40,521 nucleotides of DNA, from positions 1 through 40,521 of the forward strand of contig JAJFLU010000031.1 in the NCBI GenBank assembly GCA_021772515.1, written 5' to 3'. The position numbers were made by a program, and so were the translations under genes. The number at the start of each line of letters is the position of its first letter. Within the stretch, counting starts at the first letter, position 1. Positions 35,800 to 40,521 of this stretch are shown here, piece by piece. The notes beneath the pieces are model-generated. The model made no database searches. It saw only the letters and a list, made by a program, of their open reading frames with translations, and had not been told where the DNA came from. The DNA comes from Opitutales bacterium (GTDB lineage Bacteria > Verrucomicrobiota > Verrucomicrobiia > Opitutales > UBA2987).

Positions 35800-36915
35800 A
35801 TGCACTCTCTTCTTGAAAATACCTGGCGAGTGGTCATCAAACTGGGCACGGGGCTTCTTACCACCGAGGAGGGCTCCATCAATGTCGAACGGATTCACGG
35901 TATTTGCCGGCAGGTAAACCTGCTTCGCTCGCGAGGCATTCAAGTGATCGTGGTCAGCTCCGGTTCGGTCGGTCTCGGCATGAACAAGCTCGGCTACGAT
36001 AAACGGCCCTCCAATCTCACCACGCTGCAAGCCTGCGCTGCCGTTGGGCAGAGCATCCTTACCGACACCTGGCAGGCCGGTTTTGACCCCTACGAGATCG
36101 TCGTGGCACAGCTTCTTCTGACCCGTGAGGATGTGCGTGCCCGGAAACGGCATGTGGCCATTAAAAATCTCTTTGAAAAGCTGCTCACCTCGAATGTGGT
36201 GCCAGTGGTCAATGAAAACGATTCCGTTAGTGTCGAGGAGCTTCGCTACCGATTCGGTGACAATGACATTCTCTCGGCCCTGGTGGCCAGTTTGGTAAAA
36301 GCGGAGTTGCTCGTCATACTCACCACCATCGAAGGGCTCGTGGACTTGAAAGGCTCGAAGCGGGTGGTCCCGGTGGTTGAAAGTATCACCCCTGAAATCG
36401 TGAAAATGGCCGGTGGCACCAGTAGTTCCACTTCGGTTGGGGGTATGAAAACCAAGGTCGAGGCCGCCAAAATCGCGACAAAATCGGGCTGCGGGGTATT
36501 TCTTGGCTGCGGGAAAAATCCCGAGATCCTCAAAAATCTTTTTCGTGGAAAAGCCGAGGGCACATTTTTTATTCCCCGAAAGATACCCCTTGTTTCCAAA
36601 AAGCGCTGGCTCGCCTTTTTCGAGCAACCCGAGGGCTCCGTGCGGGTTGACGAAGGCGCCTGCAAGGCGCTCCTGCACCAGGGTGGAAGCCTTTTGCCCA
36701 AGGGCGTGACGGGCCACTCTGGAGATTTTAGGGCGGGGGCGGTCATCGATATCGAACAACCCGACGGGGTTGATTTCGCCCGTGGGGTATGTCAGTTTGA
36801 CAGCGATGATCTGGCCAATGTGGCCGGGCGCGATACGGAAGAGATTCGAGCGCAATTTCCCGACCGCAGGCGGTTCGAGGTCGTGCACCGCGACTCCCTC
36901 GTGATGTTCGCCTGA
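35800..36915 (+). CDS. proB: Glutamate 5-kinase with PUA domain
   Basis: This enzyme phosphorylates glutamate to gamma-glutamyl phosphate, the first step of proline synthesis. The kinase domain has VVIKLGTGLLT, IVVSSGSVGLGMNKLGY, NVVPVVNENDSVSVEE, FGDNDILSALVASLV and GGTSSSTSVGGMKTKVEAA. A C-terminal PUA domain spans about 275-371 (GSVRVDEGACKALLHQGGSLLPKGV...). Length 371 is normal. proA is not adjacent. It is followed 108 bases downstream by the helicase gene. The start ATG at 35800 follows a pyrimidine-rich stretch with no obvious Shine-Dalgarno sequence. Confidence 0.93.
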   Translation: MHSLLENTWRVVIKLGTGLLTTEEGSINVERIHGICRQVNLLRSRGIQVIVVSSGSVGLGMNKLGYDKRPSNLTTLQACAAVGQSILTDTWQAGFDPYEIVVAQLLLTREDVRARKRHVAIKNLFEKLLTSNVVPVVNENDSVSVEELRYRFGDNDILSALVASLVKAELLVILTTIEGLVDLKGSKRVVPVVESITPEIVKMAGGTSSSTSVGGMKTKVEAAKIATKSGCGVFLGCGKNPEILKNLFRGKAEGTFFIPRKIPLVSKKRWLAFFEQPEGSVRVDEGACKALLHQGGSLLPKGVTGHSGDFRAGAVIDIEQPDGVDFARGVCQFDSDDLANVAGRDTEEIRAQFPDRRRFEVVHRDSLVMFA

Positions 36916-37023
36916 TTAAGGCAAATAACCACGCCACGCTACCAAAAACACCTTTTTTTTGCATCGAATCGAAGAGAAGTGTTCCATTTCGCTGCCGGAT
37001 GCTTTAGGTGCTTGGAATCGAGT

Positions 37024-39021
37024 ATGGAAACTTTTAAGGACAGCACGGTACGGCTTGAGGATTTTTGCCCCATCGACTACGAGAAGGCGCTCAACAGTGA
37101 ACAATTCAGAGCGGTTACGGCGGACCCCGGCCCGGCCCTCGTATTGGCGGGCGCCGGTTCGGGCAAGACCCGCGCGCTCACCTATCGCGTGGCCTGGCTG
37201 CTGGAGCAGGGCGTGCGCCCGTGGGAGATTTTGCTCCTCACCTTCACCAACAAGGCGGCCCACGAAATGCTCGAGCGAGTGGAAGACCTTACCGGGATGG
37301 ACAAGAGCCAATTCTGGGGGGGCACCTTTCACAGCATCGGCCAGAAAATCCTGCGGATGCACGGCAGCGCTATAGGGCTGGAGCGCAATTACACAATCAT
37401 GGATCAGGGAGAGGCGGAATCTTTTCTCAAGGAAACTATCTCGACCCTCGATAAATCCTTCCTCAAAACCAAGGACAATCCCAAGCTCAAGGTCGTTTCC
37501 GGCATCATCAGTCTGGCCCGCAATATGCAAACGGACTTGAGGGAAACCATCCAGACCCGGTATCCCGTTTTCGATACCAAGGCCGACCCGATAGTGAGTT
37601 TTTTCAAAGCCTATACGAAACGGAAAAAGGAGCAGCAGGTGGTTGATTTTGATGATTTGCTCGTTCTGTGGCTGGAATTGTTGCGAAATGATCCCGATGT
37701 GGCCGAATACTGCCGGGGCAAGTTCCGGCATCTGCTGGTGGACGAATATCAGGATACCAACAGGTTGCAGGCCGAAATTGTTGACTTGATAGGCTCGCAC
37801 CACCGGATTATGGCGGTGGGAGACGACGCCCAGTGCATCTACACATGGCGTGGGGCCAGCTACGAAAATATCATGTCATTTCCCGACCGGCATCCCGACA
37901 CGGAAATTTACAAAATCGAAACCAATTACCGAAGCACCCCGCAAATCCTCCGTTTGGCCAACAGCATCCTCGGCTCCCAGGCCATTAATCCCGCCTATCG
38001 CAAAGAGCTGCGTTCCGTGCGGGAACCTCGCGAAATTCCCTATGTTCTTCAGGTCATGGACGGGCGGCAGCAGGCGCAAATCATCATCAAGCGCGTCGAT
38101 GCCCTTCATGAAGAAGGCTGCCGTCTCTCCGACATCGCGATTCTCTATCGGGCGCATTACCAGGCTCTCGATTTACAGATTGAGCTCTCGCGCCAGGGCA
38201 TCCCCTTTGTCATCACCAGCGGCATTCGATTTTTTGAACAGGCCCATATCCGGGATCTGGTCGCCCAACTAAGGTTTATTGTAAATCCGAGGGATATTAC
38301 GGCCTTTTCGAGATTCGCCTGTCTGCTTCCCAAAGTGGGTGAAAAAACCGCTCTCAAGATTTTCAACAACCTCCACAAAACTGCTCTCGACGATAAAAAA
38401 GGCCTCTCGACCGCCCTTTTTTCTCCAAAACTGGGCATTCCTAAACTCGCTGTGGAAGATTGGGAAGATTTGGCCAGAACTCTCATCGAAATCGAGGAGG
38501 CTGCCAGTAACCACACCCCACAGGAGGCGGTTCGAGTCGCCACCGAAGGCTGGTATCAGAGTTTCGGGCTGAACCATTATCCCAATTGGACGAGTCGGCA
38601 GGACGATTTGGATACCCTCATCGCGTTTGCCGGGCGTTACGAGGAGATGAATGAGTTGCTCGCTCAGTTGGCTCTTTTGAGTTCCGAAACCGGTGACCGC
38701 TCCGTTGAAATGGCTGAGGATTGCCTTCGACTGACCACGGTTCATCAGGCAAAAGGGCTGGAATTTCCCGTGGTATTCATCATCGGACTGGCGGACGGCC
38801 TTTTTCCGCTGCGCAGGGCGATCGAAGAGGACAACCTGGAAGAGGAGCGAAGGCTGTTCTATGTGGCCGTTACCAGGGCGAAGGATGAGCTCTACATGAG
38901 CTGCCCCATGATCGGCAACCAGGCGGGTGGCCCCATGAGGCTGAATCGAAGCCGATTTATCGACGAAATTCCCGAGGATCGCTACGAAGTCCTGCGAGTC
39001 CGCATGAGGACCGATTGGTAG
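37024..39021 (+). CDS. UvrD/Rep/PcrA-type DNA helicase
   Basis: This superfamily I 3'-5' helicase is used in repair or replication. It has Q-motif NSEQFRAVTA, Walker A VLAGAGSGKT (about 40-49), LLVDEYQDTNRLQ (about 237-250), ETNYRSTPQILRLA, QAKGLEFPVVFIIGL and RRLFYVAVTRAKDELYM. I chose the ATG at 37024; a GTG 15 codons upstream lies in frame. This gives 665 aa, shorter than UvrD (about 720), with a trimmed C-terminus that lacks the usual Tudor-like tail. It could be UvrD, PcrA or Rep; the sequence alone does not settle which. It may share a transcript with proB. Confidence 0.92.
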   Translation: METFKDSTVRLEDFCPIDYEKALNSEQFRAVTADPGPALVLAGAGSGKTRALTYRVAWLLEQGVRPWEILLLTFTNKAAHEMLERVEDLTGMDKSQFWGGTFHSIGQKILRMHGSAIGLERNYTIMDQGEAESFLKETISTLDKSFLKTKDNPKLKVVSGIISLARNMQTDLRETIQTRYPVFDTKADPIVSFFKAYTKRKKEQQVVDFDDLLVLWLELLRNDPDVAEYCRGKFRHLLVDEYQDTNRLQAEIVDLIGSHHRIMAVGDDAQCIYTWRGASYENIMSFPDRHPDTEIYKIETNYRSTPQILRLANSILGSQAINPAYRKELRSVREPREIPYVLQVMDGRQQAQIIIKRVDALHEEGCRLSDIAILYRAHYQALDLQIELSRQGIPFVITSGIRFFEQAHIRDLVAQLRFIVNPRDITAFSRFACLLPKVGEKTALKIFNNLHKTALDDKKGLSTALFSPKLGIPKLAVEDWEDLARTLIEIEEAASNHTPQEAVRVATEGWYQSFGLNHYPNWTSRQDDLDTLIAFAGRYEEMNELLAQLALLSSETGDRSVEMAEDCLRLTTVHQAKGLEFPVVFIIGLADGLFPLRRAIEEDNLEEERRLFYVAVTRAKDELYMSCPMIGNQAGGPMRLNRSRFIDEIPEDRYEVLRVRMRTDW

Positions 39022-39330
39022 GCGACCAAAAGCAGGATTTCGGTCCTTTAACCCGAACCAATGGTCGGCCCTGCTGGTTTATCGAAATCGGGCAGGACAA
39101 GCAGAGATTGTATGGCGTCTTGCTTTTATTTTAAAAAAAGGGCAATATGTTCAATTCACATCCCTTCGAAACCATTAGCCACCGCAAAAAGGCAATGGCA
39201 AATCGGCGTATAATCGTTATCATGGATGTTTTAGGATATCGGGGCTGTTGCCCAAAGGGCTCGATGGAACAGAACGGGATTATGGGTTGGGCAAAATTCG
39301 ATTCAAATCAACCGGATATAAAATTAGACT
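39022..39330. other. Gap between helicase and transposase, probable insertion boundary
   Basis: No gene is recognised. A plus-strand frame starting at 39147 (MFNSHPFETISHRKKAM) runs to 39362 and overlaps the transposase end; it could be an interrupted gene start, or noise. The GC-rich run at 39241-39253 could be the insertion-sequence end. Confidence 0.5.
39241..39330 (-). other. Possible right end of the insertion sequence
   Basis: GGGGCTGTTGCCCAAAGG (from 39241) contains GGGC-tgtt-GCCC and lies 90 bases beyond the transposase stop, a normal distance for an IS1182-type terminal repeat. The other end is outside the window, so the repeat cannot be confirmed. The A/T context before it (TTTTAGGATATC) could be target DNA. 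Confidence 0.3.
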
Positions 39331-40521
39331 TTACTCGCCATAAAAAGCGTTCACTCGCTTGAGCGGTGTTTTCAAAGGCCATATGCGCAAAAGTAACGTG
39401 AAAATTGAAGAAAAAGAGACGCTATGGGCGACCGACGACCTTTGCGGAGTATGTTTCATGAAAAGTTTGATGTTCTGGATGGCCGCGATGAGGTAATCCT
39501 GTATCTGTTGCCGCCACAGTCGCCGCCATCGGGCGCGTTTGAATCCATGGTTCTGCGCCGCCTGGCCGAAACTGCCTTCGATCAATGTCTGCCGTCGTCT
39601 GCGGTCCTTCCGGGCTTGAGCGCTTTCGGCCTGCCGGTAGCCTTCCTCGATCAGATCATGGCCTTCCAGGCGCAACAGCATCCGGGTGTAGCCCGCGTGC
39701 GGTGAATGATAGCACTGCTTTTGCAAAGGGCAGGGTCCGCAGATCTTCTTGCCAGCACGGTAATACCAGCCGCCTTCGTTCTTGTTGTAACCGCGGCGCG
39801 TCAAACGCTCTCCCGCCGGGCAAACAAAGGTGTCGGTGGCACGCTCGTAGGTGAACTCCGAGAAATGAAATACCCCGCGCATGTGGGCTTGGCCGGTGGA
39901 GCGGAAAACACCCATATGCGTGCGCTTGCCCAGGGCCTGCAATGCCCGGAAATTATGGCGTGTGCCGTAATGCTTGTCTCCCACTACAGATTCAACCTCC
40001 ATGCCTGTATGACGCTCATGCTGATGAGTAAGCCCGAGCAGGCAAGAGCCGTCATGCACACTGGCGGCGGTTACTTCGGTCGCTGTTACCACCCCTTTCT
40101 TATTATCGACTGCGCGATGACTTTTATAGCGCGGGCGCGCCGGTCCCTTCTCATGGGTGATCAGGGGGGCATCGGGATCAGTTTTGCTGATGACCTTTTT
40201 ATACTTCGGTTGGTAACTGCGATGACGCTCGGGCTGATAAATCTTCTTCTCTTCCACCGCATAGGCCTCGCGCAATGCCGCAATCAACTCCGGGCTGCCG
40301 TTGACCAGGTTCTTGCTGGCCGAGGCGTGGGCCGCGATCAGGCTGGAATCCACATGGATTTTATCGCCCTCGACCAGTCCGGCTCTCACGCATTGTTCAA
40401 CAGTGCGGATGAACAGCTTCTCAAAGACCTCCCGGCCCCAACGTGCCCGCGCCTTGCTCAGTACGCTGTGATCGGGCACCGGATCATCAAGGTTGAGTCC
40501 CAGAAACCACAAGTAATCGAG
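39331..40521 (-). mobile_element. IS1182/IS5-like transposase, N-terminus outside the window
   Basis: This is a DDE transposase of the IS1182 type. Visible are WFLGLNLDDPVPDHSVLSKAR, KIHVDSSLIAAHAS (first D), VGDKHYGTRHN (second D), a cysteine-bearing CPAGERLTRRGYN with CGPCPLQKQC, and the C-terminal EGSFGQAAQNHGFKRARWR with the catalytic E. The frame stays open to the window edge, where it reads LDYLWFLGL, so the first codons lie beyond 40521. The C-terminal part appears intact, ending in a TAA at 39331-39333. It is a multicopy type of element; the window may end in it because assembly breaks there, which cannot be tested here. Confidence 0.88.

Overview
The window looks like a chromosomal piece of a Gram-negative-type heterotroph, most likely a verrucomicrobial (possibly Opitutae-like) bacterium. 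This is inferred from the mix of families: a probable DUF5069 protein, a CHWCHVM-type YyaL protein, a TatC with an enlarged loop, a RibB fused to a dead RibA half, and a pyrH-frr-proB cluster. No rRNA or other marker is present to prove it. Core genes look moderately GC-rich; several inserts are visibly AT-rich.

Layout. At 0.3-2 kb, on the minus strand, lie a RmlD-like reductase and a LipM/LplA-type acyltransferase whose start overlaps the reductase stop. At 2-6.5 kb, on the plus strand, are hisC, a CNNM/CorC membrane protein and argH, with a strong hairpin between the last two and a small unknown gene facing it. At 6.6-7.3 kb is a Phd/PIN toxin-antitoxin pair. At 7.3-10.6 kb, on the minus strand, are a YceH protein, a probable DUF5069 protein and a YyaL/SSP411 protein. 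At 10.7-12 kb is a tight AT-rich operon of three genes I do not recognise. At 12.2-17.5 kb, on the plus strand, are mutL, glgP and a DUF3108 protein. At 17.6-19.4 kb is an AT-rich restriction-modification pair: a NotI-family nuclease and a D12-class adenine methyltransferase. At 19.5-22.6 kb, on the minus strand, are a beta-lactamase-fold protein that has lost all its catalytic motifs, an aldo/keto reductase and a TPMT-like methyltransferase. From 22.7 to 24.9 kb is a mostly AT-rich stretch with a small membrane protein, a secreted unknown and a phased repeat array. At 24.9-28.4 kb are an alpha/beta hydrolase lipoprotein, ribB (RibBX type), a cupin and tatC. At 28.6-32.5 kb are ppdK, a single-chain BrnT toxin-antitoxin fusion and an HD phosphohydrolase. 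At 32.7-39 kb are hflX, tRNA-Gln(UUG), pyrH, frr, proB and a UvrD/PcrA-type helicase. The window ends inside an IS1182-like transposase.

The conserved genes cover amino-acid synthesis (hisC, argH, proB), central carbon and glycogen metabolism (ppdK, glgP), riboflavin synthesis, translation and nucleotide supply (pyrH, frr, hflX, tRNA-Gln), DNA repair (mutL, helicase) and Tat export. Between them sit accessory modules of defence or toxin-antitoxin type. The points most worth checking are the fused BrnT-antitoxin protein, the NotI-type nuclease paired with an adenine methyltransferase, the orphan three-gene operon, the degenerate beta-lactamase-fold protein and the helically phased ATCNGYG repeat. 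All assignments rest on reading the sequence and remembered family motifs; no database search was possible.
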